A DNA stretch of 64,000 bases from Nucisporomicrobium flavum (GTDB taxonomy: Bacteria > Actinomycetota > Actinomycetes > Mycobacteriales > Micromonosporaceae), in NCBI RefSeq assembly GCF_016464385.1, contig NZ_JADMLH010000026.1:17587-81586 (forward strand), read 5' to 3'. The translations under genes and the position numbers were made by a program. The notes under the pieces are model-generated. The model was given only the letters and a program-made list of their open reading frames with translations, was not told the DNA's origin and ran no database searches. This document shows, piece after piece, positions 53,626 through 62,192 of this stretch (the stretch's first letter is position 1; each line of letters begins with the position of its first letter).

Positions 53626-54642
53626 ATGCGGCGTGACCCATCGCGGCGCGGGGCCCGTGCACCGTGGCGACTGACGGCCGTCGGGTGCGCGCTGGTCCTC
53701 GGCGGCTGCGCGCGCCACCAGCAGTCCACGTTGCAGGCCTCGGGCGAGGGTGCCCAGCGCATCGAGGGCCTGTGGTGGCTGATGTTCTGGATCGCGATGG
53801 CCGTCTTCGCCGAGGTCATGCTGTTGCTCGGCTGGGCTCTGTGGCGCCGCCGCCGGGCCCGGGCGACGATCCGCGGTGGCGATGCCATCGGCGGCATCGC
53901 GGTGCTGGGTGTCGTCATCCCGTTCGCCATCCTGGTCACCGTCTACGGTCTCGGGCTGCGTGACCTCAACGCCCTGGCCGCGCCGCGTCAGGACCCCTCG
54001 GCGACCGTCGAGGTGATCGGGCACCAGTGGTGGTGGGAGATCCGATACACCGACCCCGCCGGTGCCGTGACCGCCAACGAGCTGCACATCCCGGTGGGCG
54101 AACCGGTCCGGGTGCGGTTGCGGACGGCGGATGTGCAGCACAGCTTCTGGGTGCCGCAGCTCATGCCCAAGACCGACCTGATCGCCGGCAAGGTGAACCA
54201 GACCTGGCTGAAGACCGACAACGTGGGGCAGTACCGCGCCCAGTGCGCGGAGTACTGCGGTAAGCAGCACGCGTTCATGGCGCTGATGGTGGTTGCCCAG
54301 CCCCGCGCGGAGTTCGACACGTGGGTGGCATCCCTCGCGCGTCCCGCGACGACGACGCTGAGCGCCGCCCAGCAACGCGGCCGGGAGGTCTTCGAGCGCA
54401 GCTCGTGCGCGTCCTGCCACACCGTGCGCGGGACCCCCGCGACCGGCGAGGTGGGGCCCGACCTGACCACGATCGGCTCCCGCTGGAGCATCGGCGCCGG
54501 CGCCGCCCCGAACGACGCCGGCCACCTCGGCGGCTGGATCGTCAACTCCCAGACCATCAAGCCGGGCAACAAGATGCCGCCGCAGCCCGTCCCCGCGCAG
54601 GACCTCCAGGACCTGCTGTCGTACCTGCAATCACTGAAGTAG
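53626..54642 (+). CDS. ctaC: Cytochrome c oxidase subunit II with fused cytochrome c (caa3-type)
   Basis: A 338-residue lipoprotein-type subunit II; GAGGAGG precedes the ATG. Lipobox VLGGC, two helices (about 49-72, 90-110), a cupredoxin CuA domain with H172, C207, E209, C211, H215 and M218 (QCAEYCGKQHAFM), and a fused C-terminal cytochrome c domain (about 245-338) with CASCH at 261-265 and a later Met in KPGNKMPPQP. The fusion is the caa3 hallmark. First gene of the cta-qcr operon. Confidence 0.93.
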   Translation: MRRDPSRRGARAPWRLTAVGCALVLGGCARHQQSTLQASGEGAQRIEGLWWLMFWIAMAVFAEVMLLLGWALWRRRRARATIRGGDAIGGIAVLGVVIPFAILVTVYGLGLRDLNALAAPRQDPSATVEVIGHQWWWEIRYTDPAGAVTANELHIPVGEPVRVRLRTADVQHSFWVPQLMPKTDLIAGKVNQTWLKTDNVGQYRAQCAEYCGKQHAFMALMVVAQPRAEFDTWVASLARPATTTLSAAQQRGREVFERSSCASCHTVRGTPATGEVGPDLTTIGSRWSIGAGAAPNDAGHLGGWIVNSQTIKPGNKMPPQPVPAQDLQDLLSYLQSLK

Positions 54643-54649
54643 GAGCCGC

Positions 54650-56584
54650 ATGTCCGTCGACACCGAGGAACAGTCGCGCTCCACCTCTCGCGACGAGGCC
54701 GTTGCCGAGCTCGAGCAGGACTGGGGTGAACGGCCGTCGCTGCGCAGCTGGTTCAGCACGGTGGACCACAAGCGCATCGGCCGCCGGTACATGGTGACCG
54801 CCGGAGTCTTCTTCATCCTGGCCGGCACCGACGCCATGATCCTGCGCACGCAGCTGGCGCGGCCGAACGCGACGGTGCTGTCGCCGGAGGCGTACGACCA
54901 GCTGTTCACCATGCACGGCACCGCGATGATCTTCTTGTTCTCGACGCCGATGTTCTTCGGTTTCGGCAATTTCCTGGTGCCGCTGCTCATCGGCGCCCGC
55001 GACATGGCTTTCCCCCGCCTGAACGCCTTCGGCTACTGGGTGTTCGTGTTCGCCGGGACCGTCATGTTCACCAGCCAGCTCGTCGGCCGGGCCCCGGACG
55101 GCGGCTGGTTCGGCTACGTGCCACTGACCGACACGCCGTACTCGACCGGCATCAACCTCGACGTCTACTCGCTCGGGCTGCTGTTCCTCGGCGTCTCGAC
55201 CACCGCCGGCGCGATCAACTTCATCGTCACCGTGGTCAAGATGCGCGCACCCGGGATGTCGCTCAACCGGATGCCGCTGTTCGTCTGGGCGATCGTCGGC
55301 ACCTCGTTCATGGTGATCTTCGCGCTACCGGCGCTGAACCTGGCCAACGCCATGCTGTTCCTGGACCGTCGCTTCGGCGCCCACTTCTTCGACCCGGGGC
55401 ACGGCGGCAGCACCCTGCTGTGGCAGCACCTGTTCTGGATCTTCGGGCATCCGGACGTGTACATCATCGTGATGCCGGCGCTGGGCATCGTCTCGGCGGT
55501 GCTGCCCGCGTTCTGCCGCCGCGGCGTCGTCGCGTACCCGTTGATGGTCCTGGCGATCGTCACCATCTCGATCATCAGCTTCGGCGTCTGGGTGCACCAC
55601 ATGTTCGCCACCGGGCTGCCGCAGCTGTCCTACAGCTTCTTCAGCGCGGCCAGCACTTTGATCACCATCCCGTCCGGCATCCAGATCTTCGCCTGGCTGT
55701 TCACGATGCTGCGCGGCCGGATCGTCGTGCGTACGCCGTTCCTGTTCGTCGTCGGGTTCATCGTGACCTTCGTGCTCGGCGGCTTCACCGGCGTCATGTT
55801 CGCCATCACGGCCTTCGACCAGCAGGTGACCGACTCCTACTTCGTGGTGGCGCACTTCCACTACGTGCTGTTCGGCGGTGCGGTGTTCCCGATGCTCGCC
55901 GGCATCTACTTCTGGCTGCCCAAGTTCACCGGCCGCATGTACGCCGAGAAACTGAGCCGCTGGGCCTTCTGGCTCGTCCTCGCCGGCTTCAACACCACCT
56001 TCATGCCGATGCATGTCTCCGGTCTGCTGGGCATGCCGCGGCGCATCTACACCTATCCGGGCGGCCTCGGCTGGGACCTGTGGAACCTCATATCGACCAT
56101 CGGCGCGTACATCCTCGCGGTCGGCCTGCTGCTGGTGCTCATCGGTGTCGTCCACGCCGTACGCCGCGGAGCTCCCGCGCCGGACGATCCGTGGCAGGGC
56201 GACACCCTCGAGTGGGGGACCGCCTCGCCGCCGCGGCCGTACAACTTCGCCGCCGTGCCGCGGGTGCACAGCCTGCATCCGATGTGGGACGAGCGCACCA
56301 CCGTCGCCCTGGCCACCGGCGAACCGCTGCCCGGCCACCAGGCGATGACCACCAGTGAGCTGGACGGACGGGAGGAAGGCGCAATCGAGATGCCGGAGGC
56401 GTCGCTGCTGCCCCTGGCGGCCGCCGTGGGCATCCTCGTCGCCGTCCTCGGACTGCTCTGGGCGTGGTACTGGACGGGCTGGTACTGGCTCGCCGGGGCC
56501 GGCGCGCTCCTGATCTTCGGCGCGCTCGCGCGCTGGCTGTGGCCACCGGAACGCACGCCCGAGGAAGCGGGGGTGGCGTCATGA
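54650..56584 (+). CDS. ctaD: Cytochrome c oxidase subunit I
   Basis: A 644-residue heme-copper oxidase core; GGAG precedes the ATG. Ligands: H89 (low-spin heme), H267 and Y271 (CuB, cross-linked pair), H316/H317 (CuB), H402 (high-spin heme a3) and H404. The usual HPEVY motif reads HPDVY (D269), a conservative change at the proton-gating glutamate. A C-terminal extension (about 575-640) adds two helices resembling subunit IV. Twelve core helices are visible. Overlaps ctaE (ATGA). Confidence 0.95.
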   Translation: MSVDTEEQSRSTSRDEAVAELEQDWGERPSLRSWFSTVDHKRIGRRYMVTAGVFFILAGTDAMILRTQLARPNATVLSPEAYDQLFTMHGTAMIFLFSTPMFFGFGNFLVPLLIGARDMAFPRLNAFGYWVFVFAGTVMFTSQLVGRAPDGGWFGYVPLTDTPYSTGINLDVYSLGLLFLGVSTTAGAINFIVTVVKMRAPGMSLNRMPLFVWAIVGTSFMVIFALPALNLANAMLFLDRRFGAHFFDPGHGGSTLLWQHLFWIFGHPDVYIIVMPALGIVSAVLPAFCRRGVVAYPLMVLAIVTISIISFGVWVHHMFATGLPQLSYSFFSAASTLITIPSGIQIFAWLFTMLRGRIVVRTPFLFVVGFIVTFVLGGFTGVMFAITAFDQQVTDSYFVVAHFHYVLFGGAVFPMLAGIYFWLPKFTGRMYAEKLSRWAFWLVLAGFNTTFMPMHVSGLLGMPRRIYTYPGGLGWDLWNLISTIGAYILAVGLLLVLIGVVHAVRRGAPAPDDPWQGDTLEWGTASPPRPYNFAAVPRVHSLHPMWDERTTVALATGEPLPGHQAMTTSELDGREEGAIEMPEASLLPLAAAVGILVAVLGLLWAWYWTGWYWLAGAGALLIFGALARWLWPPERTPEEAGVAS

Positions 56585-57198
56585 CGGCGGTGGCCGAGAA
56601 GGCGATGGCGCCGCGGCTGTTGTCGGCCGAGATGCCCTCGGGGCGGACCACCGGCTGGTGGGGCATGGTCCTGTTCGTCACGACCGAGGCGACCATCTTC
56701 GCCGCCCTGCTGGGCAGCTACTTCTACATCCGCTTCCAGTCCGGCCCGCAGTGGCCGCCGCCGCCCCTGGAGGACCCGAAGCTCACGAAGGTCGTCATCA
56801 TGACGGCGCTGCTGCTGCCGAGCAGCGTGCCCGTCATGTGGGCCGAACGGGGCATCCGCAAGGGACAGCGGTGGCGGCTGCGCACCGGGCTCGCCATCAC
56901 GATGGTGCTCGGGCTGGCCTTCCTCGGCATGCAGGCGTGGGAGTACTCCGAGGACCTCAAGAAGCACACCCTGACCACGGACGCGTACAGCTCGTTGTTC
57001 TACACCACCACCAGCCTGCACGGGTTCCACGTGGCGGTCGGGCTGCTGATGGCCGGCTGGCTGCTGGCCGCCTCGCTGCGTGGCAGTTTCGGCTACCGGC
57101 GGCACGAGCGGGTCCGGCTGACCGCCATCTACTGGCACTTCGTGGACGTCGTCTGGGTGGCGATCTTCCTGTGCCTCTATCTCTCGCCGAGGTTGTGA
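56581..57198 (+). CDS. ctaE: Cytochrome c oxidase subunit III
   Basis: A 205-residue five-helix subunit III: GWWGMVLFVTTEATIFAALL, LGMQAWEYSEDLKKHTLTTD and TTTSLHGFHVAVGLLMAGWL, then IYWHFVDVVWVAIFLCLYL, the family end signature. Short form as usual in actinobacteria. Starts within the ctaD stop and its own TGA shares one base with the next ATG. Confidence 0.92.
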   Translation: MTAVAEKAMAPRLLSAEMPSGRTTGWWGMVLFVTTEATIFAALLGSYFYIRFQSGPQWPPPPLEDPKLTKVVIMTALLLPSSVPVMWAERGIRKGQRWRLRTGLAITMVLGLAFLGMQAWEYSEDLKKHTLTTDAYSSLFYTTTSLHGFHVAVGLLMAGWLLAASLRGSFGYRRHERVRLTAIYWHFVDVVWVAIFLCLYLSPRL

Positions 57199-57581
57199 TG
57201 CCGACACAGACCCGCCGGGCCGGCGGTTTCCTCCTGTGGTTCGCGGTGCTGGGTGGCGCTCTTGCCTGGACCGTGCATCTGTTCGTCGCCTGGGGCGTCG
57301 ACGAGCTGACGTGTCAGGCCGGTAACACCAGCGTCGGCGGTGTCCCGGTGCGCGGCATCGTCGGCGCCGGGGTGGTCGTTCCGGCGCTCGTCACGCTCGC
57401 GGCCCTGCTGCTGGCCTGGCGGGGCTGGCGGCGGGCCACGGCTGCGGCGCGCGAGGACGACAGTCCCCGGATGCAACGCACCGGGATGCTGCTGCTGATC
57501 GGTCTGGGTGCCGACGCCCTGTTCCTGGCCATCATTCTCGCGGGTGGCGCCGCCGTCCTGGTGCTGGCGCCATGTCAGTGA
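57198..57581 (+). CDS. Small membrane protein in oxidase operon
   Basis: A 127-residue protein of three helices (GGFLLWFAVLGGALAWTVHLF, GIVGAGVVVPALVTLAALLL, GMLLLIGLGADALFLAIILA) starting in the ctaE stop. A pair of cysteines (ELTCQAG and a terminal APCQ) is notable. Position suggests an accessory or assembly subunit of the caa3 oxidase; no family recognised with confidence. Overlaps ctaG by 10 nt. Confidence 0.65.
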   Translation: MPTQTRRAGGFLLWFAVLGGALAWTVHLFVAWGVDELTCQAGNTSVGGVPVRGIVGAGVVVPALVTLAALLLAWRGWRRATAAAREDDSPRMQRTGMLLLIGLGADALFLAIILAGGAAVLVLAPCQ

Positions 57582-58453
57582 CCGCGACGACCGTGATCCT
57601 GGCCCACGCCGATGCGGGACGCGCCGGCGCGGGCACCGAGGTGGTGGCCCTGCTGGCGCTGGCGGGGCTGGGTGCCGCATACGGCCGCGGCGTTCATGAA
57701 CTGTGGGCTCGACGCGGCCGGGGTGCCGTGGTGTCGCAGTGGCGTGCCGCGGCATTCGCCGCCGGGCTGGTCGTGGTGCTGCTCGCCCAGCGCGGCCCGG
57801 TGGACCAGCTGGCCGAACGGTCGTTCGCCGGGCACATGGTGCAGCACATGGTCCTCATGCTCGGCGCGGGACCACTGCTCGCCTGCGGCGGAGCCGGGCT
57901 CCCGCTGACACTCGCCGCGCCCCGCCGGGTCAGGACGACGGTGGCGCGCCTGCGGTCCGGACCGCCCGGCCGGTGGCTGCGCCGGCCGCTCAACCTGGCC
58001 CTGGTCGCCGCCGGGATCCACACGGCGATGTTGTGGTGGTGGCATCTGCCGCGCCCGTACGGCTGGGCGGAGCACAGCGCCATCGTGCACGCGGCGGAAC
58101 ACACCTCGTTCTTGGTGGCGGCCTGGCTGCTCTGGTCCACCGTGCTGACACCGCACGCCAACAGCCTCGGCGGCCCGGCGTCGTTCCTGCTGCTGTTCGC
58201 CACCGGCATGCCCGCGGCCGCACTTGGGGCCGTCCTCACGCTGGCCTCCGGGCCGATCTACCCCGCCGGGACACTGGCCGGCCCGGACCCGCTCGCCGAC
58301 CAGCAGCTCGCCGGTCTGGTCATGTGGGTCCCGATGGACGTCGTCATGCTCGTCACCGCGGTCACCCTCTTCCTGCGCTGGATGCTCGCGCTCGACCGGA
58401 GCAGCCCCGCCGGACGTGACCTGCGGCCCCGCCGAGAGGAGATATCGGCATGA
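57572..58453 (+). CDS. ctaG: caa3-type oxidase assembly protein CtaG
   Basis: A 293-residue protein of about seven helices with the Caa3_CtaG pattern: FAGHMVQHMVLMLGAGPLLA, AAGIHTAMLWWWHLPRPYGW, HAAEHTSFLVAAWLLW and LLLFATGMPAAALGAVLTL. Histidine-rich helices are thought to handle copper during CuB/CuA assembly. Starts 10 nt inside the preceding gene; overlaps the next by 4 nt. Confidence 0.85.
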   Translation: MSVTATTVILAHADAGRAGAGTEVVALLALAGLGAAYGRGVHELWARRGRGAVVSQWRAAAFAAGLVVVLLAQRGPVDQLAERSFAGHMVQHMVLMLGAGPLLACGGAGLPLTLAAPRRVRTTVARLRSGPPGRWLRRPLNLALVAAGIHTAMLWWWHLPRPYGWAEHSAIVHAAEHTSFLVAAWLLWSTVLTPHANSLGGPASFLLLFATGMPAAALGAVLTLASGPIYPAGTLAGPDPLADQQLAGLVMWVPMDVVMLVTAVTLFLRWMLALDRSSPAGRDLRPRREEISA

Positions 58454-58842
58454 TCACTCGTCGTCTGCGCGTGCTCTGGCCGGTGGCCGCGACGGCCGCC
58501 CTGCTCCTCGCCCCCGCTGCCTGTGCGGCGGTGCCCCCTGCGCCGCCGCCGGAGGTGCCCGCCGGTGACCCGGCCCGCGGCGCCCGGCTGATCGACTCGT
58601 ACGGCTGCGGCTCCTGCCACACGGTGCCCGGCATCAAGGGAGCCGACGGACTGGTGGGGCCACCGCTGACCAAATTCGGCAAACGGTCGTACATCGCCGG
58701 AGAGCTCGTCAACAGCGGCCCGAACCTGCAGCAGTGGGTGCGGAACCCGCAGGCGGTCGAGCCCGGCACCGCCATGCCCGACATCGGCGTCACCGCAACC
58801 GACGCCCAGGACATCGCCGCCTACCTGTTCACTCTGGATTGA
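58450..58842 (+). CDS. Cytochrome c lipoprotein
   Basis: A 130-residue lipoprotein: signal ending APAAC (Cys25), a Pro-rich linker and a class I cytochrome c domain with heme motif CGSCH (53-57) and a sixth-ligand Met in GTAMPDIGV. A free monoheme cytochrome between oxidase and bc1 genes could carry electrons from QcrC to the CtaC cytochrome domain. Starts inside the ctaG stop. Confidence 0.9.
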   Translation: MITRRLRVLWPVAATAALLLAPAACAAVPPAPPPEVPAGDPARGARLIDSYGCGSCHTVPGIKGADGLVGPPLTKFGKRSYIAGELVNSGPNLQQWVRNPQAVEPGTAMPDIGVTATDAQDIAAYLFTLD

Positions 58843-58852
58843 GGGGCACACC

Positions 58853-59644
58853 GTGACCGACGTACCCCCCACACCGTGCCGCGGCCGTCGGGTCCTGGCA
58901 GCCGCGGCGGGCCTCGGCGTGCTCGGCCTGCCGCTGGCGGCGCCGAGACCGTCGCCGTCTTCCCCGCCGCCGGCTGCGTCCCCGCCGCCGATCGCCGCAG
59001 ACGACTCCGGCACGGTGCTCTATCAGCGGAACTGTGCGAGCTGCCATGGGCAGCAGGGTGAGGGCAGCCATCGCGGGCCGTCGTTGACCGGCGTCGGGCC
59101 GGCATCCGTGGACTTCCAGCTCAGCACCGGCCGCATGCCGTTGCGCGAGGAGCGACAGATCAACGTGCACCAGGAGCCCGTGTTCTCCGAGTCCGAAATC
59201 CGGGCGCTGGTCCAGCACGTCGCCTCCTTCCCGCCCGGCGGTGGACCGCCGATCCCCACGGTCGGCGGCGGGAACACACAGTCCGGGCGTGAGCTGTACC
59301 TGACCTACTGCTCGGCCTGCCACTCGGCTGCCGGCGTCGGGGCGACGTTGACCAACGGGCGGTTCGCGCCATCGCTCTTCGAGGCCACGCCCACCCAGGT
59401 CGGCGAGGCCGTGCGGGTGGGTCCCGGCCTCATGCCGGCCTTTCCCCCCGGCATCCTGACCGGCGAGGAGGTGGACGACATCGCGGCCTACGTCGACGTC
59501 CTTCAGGACGACCGCGGCCAGATCGACCAGGGCGGGTGGTCCCTCGGGCGCCTCGGCCCGTTCCCGGAGGGCGCCGTGGCCTGGGTGCTGGGACTCGGGG
59601 CTCTGCTGCTGCTCGCCCGCCGGCTCGGGAGCCGGGTTCGATGA
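58853..59644 (+). CDS. qcrC: Diheme cytochrome c subunit of the bcc complex (QcrC)
   Basis: A 263-residue protein with GTG start. Signal/anchor region, a Ser/Pro linker, two cytochrome c domains with CASCH (61-65) and CSACH (153-157), and a C-terminal helix (GAVAWVLGLGALLLLARRL). This diheme QcrC is characteristic of actinobacterial bcc complexes. Signal shows an Arg pair (RGRRVL) before the hydrophobic stretch. Overlaps qcrA by 4 nt. Confidence 0.92.
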   Translation: MTDVPPTPCRGRRVLAAAAGLGVLGLPLAAPRPSPSSPPPAASPPPIAADDSGTVLYQRNCASCHGQQGEGSHRGPSLTGVGPASVDFQLSTGRMPLREERQINVHQEPVFSESEIRALVQHVASFPPGGGPPIPTVGGGNTQSGRELYLTYCSACHSAAGVGATLTNGRFAPSLFEATPTQVGEAVRVGPGLMPAFPPGILTGEEVDDIAAYVDVLQDDRGQIDQGGWSLGRLGPFPEGAVAWVLGLGALLLLARRLGSRVR

Positions 59645-60507
59645 GCCGCGCACAGGGGCCGATCAGCGGGGAGAAGGGCGCCGTCCGCCGCATCCGTCTC
59701 GCCTTCGGCGTGGCGATGCTCGGAGCCGTCGGGTTCGCCGTGACCTACAGCCTCGGCGGCAACACCCAACTGCTCGGGATCAGCCTGGGCATCGCTTTCG
59801 CGGGGCTGGCGTACGGCCTGGCAGCCTGGGGCCGCCGGCTGCTGCCGACCGGCGGCTACGTCGAGGAGATGCCCGAACTGAGCGCCCCGCCCCGGCGGCG
59901 GGACCTGCTCGCCGAGGCGATGAACGGCCCGGAGAGCCCGCTCGGGCGCCGTGGCCTGATGGGCATGCTGATGCTCGGTGTCGGTTCCATCGGTGTCGCA
60001 CTGCTGTTCCCGCTGCGGTCGCTGCTCTCCTTCCGCAAACCGGACCCGGTCACCATCCTGCGGCACACGGCGTGGGAGCCCGGGGTCCGCCTCGTGACCC
60101 CGGAGGGGACGCCGGTCCGGCTCACCGACGTCGGCCCGGAGACCATCCAGATCGTGGTCCCCGAGGGCCACACCCGCGACGGCGACGCCCCCGCGTTCCT
60201 CGTCCGGCTCGATCCGGAGCGGCTGCGCCGTCAACCCGCGGCGGGCCGGGCCGGCGACGTGGTCGCGTATTCGTTGCTGTGCACCCACGCCGGATGCCCC
60301 GTCGCGTTGTACGAGCAGACCACCGCCCGCATGTTGTGCCCGTGCCATCAGAGCGCGTTCGACCTCAACCGTGACGCCGCGCCGATCGCCGGGCCGGCCG
60401 CGCGGGCCCTGCCCGGGCTGCCGATCGAGGTCGACGCCGACGGCTTCCTGCGCGCCCGCGGCGACTTCACCTCCCCGCCAGGCGCCGGGTTCTGGAGCTA
60501 CCCATGA
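59641..60507 (+). CDS. qcrA: Rieske iron-sulfur subunit (QcrA)
   Basis: A 288-residue protein with three helices (about 18-37, 44-63, 103-123), the actinobacterial three-helix form, and a Rieske domain with ligands in CTHAGC (C214, H216, disulphide C219) and CPCHQSAFD (C233, H236, disulphide C235). Starts in the qcrC stop and ends in the qcrB start. Confidence 0.93.
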   Translation: MSRAQGPISGEKGAVRRIRLAFGVAMLGAVGFAVTYSLGGNTQLLGISLGIAFAGLAYGLAAWGRRLLPTGGYVEEMPELSAPPRRRDLLAEAMNGPESPLGRRGLMGMLMLGVGSIGVALLFPLRSLLSFRKPDPVTILRHTAWEPGVRLVTPEGTPVRLTDVGPETIQIVVPEGHTRDGDAPAFLVRLDPERLRRQPAAGRAGDVVAYSLLCTHAGCPVALYEQTTARMLCPCHQSAFDLNRDAAPIAGPAARALPGLPIEVDADGFLRARGDFTSPPGAGFWSYP

Positions 60508-62192
60508 TCACCCGACGCCTCTACCGCGCCCTCGACGCCCGGCTCGGCACCACGTCGGCCGGCCGTACGGCTCTGGCCAAGGTTTTCCCGGACCACTGGA
60601 CGTTCATGTTCGGCGAGGTGGCGATCTACGCGTTCCTCGCGCTGGTGCTGACCGGCACCTATCTGACCCTGTTCTTCGAACCCAGCACCGCCGAGACCGT
60701 GTACGACGGGGCTTACCAGCCGCTCGACGGCTCGAAGGTGTCCAGTGCTTTCGCGTCCACGGTGGCCTTGAGCTGGGACGTGCGCGCGGGCCTGCTGATG
60801 CGGCAGGCGCATCACTGGGCGGCCCTGCTGTTCGTCGCCGCGATCGTCGTGCACCTGCTGCGGGTCTTCTTCACCGGGGCGTTCCGCCGGCCACGCGAGC
60901 TGAACTGGGTCGTGGGTGTCACGATGCTGGCGCTGGCACTGCTCAACGGATTCACCGGCTACTCGATGCCCGACGATCTGCTGTCGGGGACCGGCCTGCG
61001 GATCATCTACTCGACGGTGCTGTCCGTCCCGGTGGTGGGCTCGTGGATCGCGATGCTGGCCGTCGGCGGCGAGTTCCCCAGCGATGAGACCACGCCGAGG
61101 TTGTACATCAGCCACGTGCTCATCGTGCCGGCGATCTTCCTGGCCCTCATCTCGCTGCACCTCGTCATGATCATCCGGCAGAAGCACTCCCAGTTCCCCG
61201 GGCCGGGCCGCCGGGAACACAACGTCGTCGGCTCCCGGCTGTGGCCCGCGTACGCGGTCCGGTCGCTGAGCCTGCTGGCCGGCGTCCTGGCCGCCGTGTT
61301 CGCACTCGGCGGCCTCGTGCAGATCAACCCGGTGTGGATCTACGGACCCTTCCATCCCGCGCAGGCCACCTCGCCCGCCCAGCCCGACTGGTACGTGGCC
61401 TGGGGCGACGGTGCTCTGCGCCTGTTCCCGCCGATCGAAGTCCACATCGCCGGTCACCTCGTGCCGGCGCCGTTCTTCCCCGCCGTCGGACTGGGCACGG
61501 TCACGTTCCTGCTGCTGTACGCCTGGCCGTGGTTGGAACGGTGGCGCACCGGGGACAAGGCGTCGCACCAGATCCTGGAGCGACCCCGCGAGCGGCCGGG
61601 ACGGGTGGCGGTCGGCGCGTACGCCCTGACGTTCTTCACGGTTCTGCTGATCACCGCGGCCGACGACATCATCGCCCGGCTGACCGGGCTACCGGTGACC
61701 GGCATTCTGCGTACGCTGCAAATTCTGGTGCTGGTCCTGCCTTTGGCCGTTGCGGCCGCCGCTTTCGTCGTCGCACGGTCGTTGCGGGCGGGCTCTGCGA
61801 CGACCGTGGGCGAGCTGACCCGCGAGGATCTGCACGCCGGCCTGACCGGCATCGAGGAGTCGCCGGAGAAGACCCCGGATCCGGCGGGGCACATCCGGTT
61901 GTGGCGCAACCCGGACGACACGTGGCGGTGGCGGTGGCACGGGTCCGGCGACGACCTCACGAGCAACGAGGTGTTCCTCGATCGGCAGGAGGCGCTCGAC
62001 GCTGCCACGACGGCCTTCCCCGGCATACCGGTGGAGCAGGACGAGCCGCCGGAAGGGGTGGTGCTGCCGCCACCGCGCCGTGAGCCGGGGCCGGTCACCA
62101 AGGTGGTCGCCGGCCTGGTGTGGGTGGCGATGGCCGTGCTCGGGCGGCGGGCGGACCGTCTGCAATCATCGCGATCGGAGGCCGCGGAATGA
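60504..62192 (+). CDS. qcrB: Cytochrome b subunit (QcrB) with C-terminal extension
   Basis: A 562-residue cytochrome b. Heme ligands H103/H104, H117 (helix 2) and H204, H219 (helix 4); Qo-site motif PDWYVAW (294-300). Helices run to about 425. A soluble C-terminal extension (about 435-562) contains HIRLWRNPDDTWRWRWHGSG followed by SNEVFLDRQEALDAATTAF (462-505), which resembles the YegP/DUF1508 fold motif and is not part of normal QcrB. The last residues include another short hydrophobic stretch. Overlaps the monooxygenase gene (ATGA). Confidence 0.92.
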   Translation: MITRRLYRALDARLGTTSAGRTALAKVFPDHWTFMFGEVAIYAFLALVLTGTYLTLFFEPSTAETVYDGAYQPLDGSKVSSAFASTVALSWDVRAGLLMRQAHHWAALLFVAAIVVHLLRVFFTGAFRRPRELNWVVGVTMLALALLNGFTGYSMPDDLLSGTGLRIIYSTVLSVPVVGSWIAMLAVGGEFPSDETTPRLYISHVLIVPAIFLALISLHLVMIIRQKHSQFPGPGRREHNVVGSRLWPAYAVRSLSLLAGVLAAVFALGGLVQINPVWIYGPFHPAQATSPAQPDWYVAWGDGALRLFPPIEVHIAGHLVPAPFFPAVGLGTVTFLLLYAWPWLERWRTGDKASHQILERPRERPGRVAVGAYALTFFTVLLITAADDIIARLTGLPVTGILRTLQILVLVLPLAVAAAAFVVARSLRAGSATTVGELTREDLHAGLTGIEESPEKTPDPAGHIRLWRNPDDTWRWRWHGSGDDLTSNEVFLDRQEALDAATTAFPGIPVEQDEPPEGVVLPPPRREPGPVTKVVAGLVWVAMAVLGRRADRLQSSRSEAAE

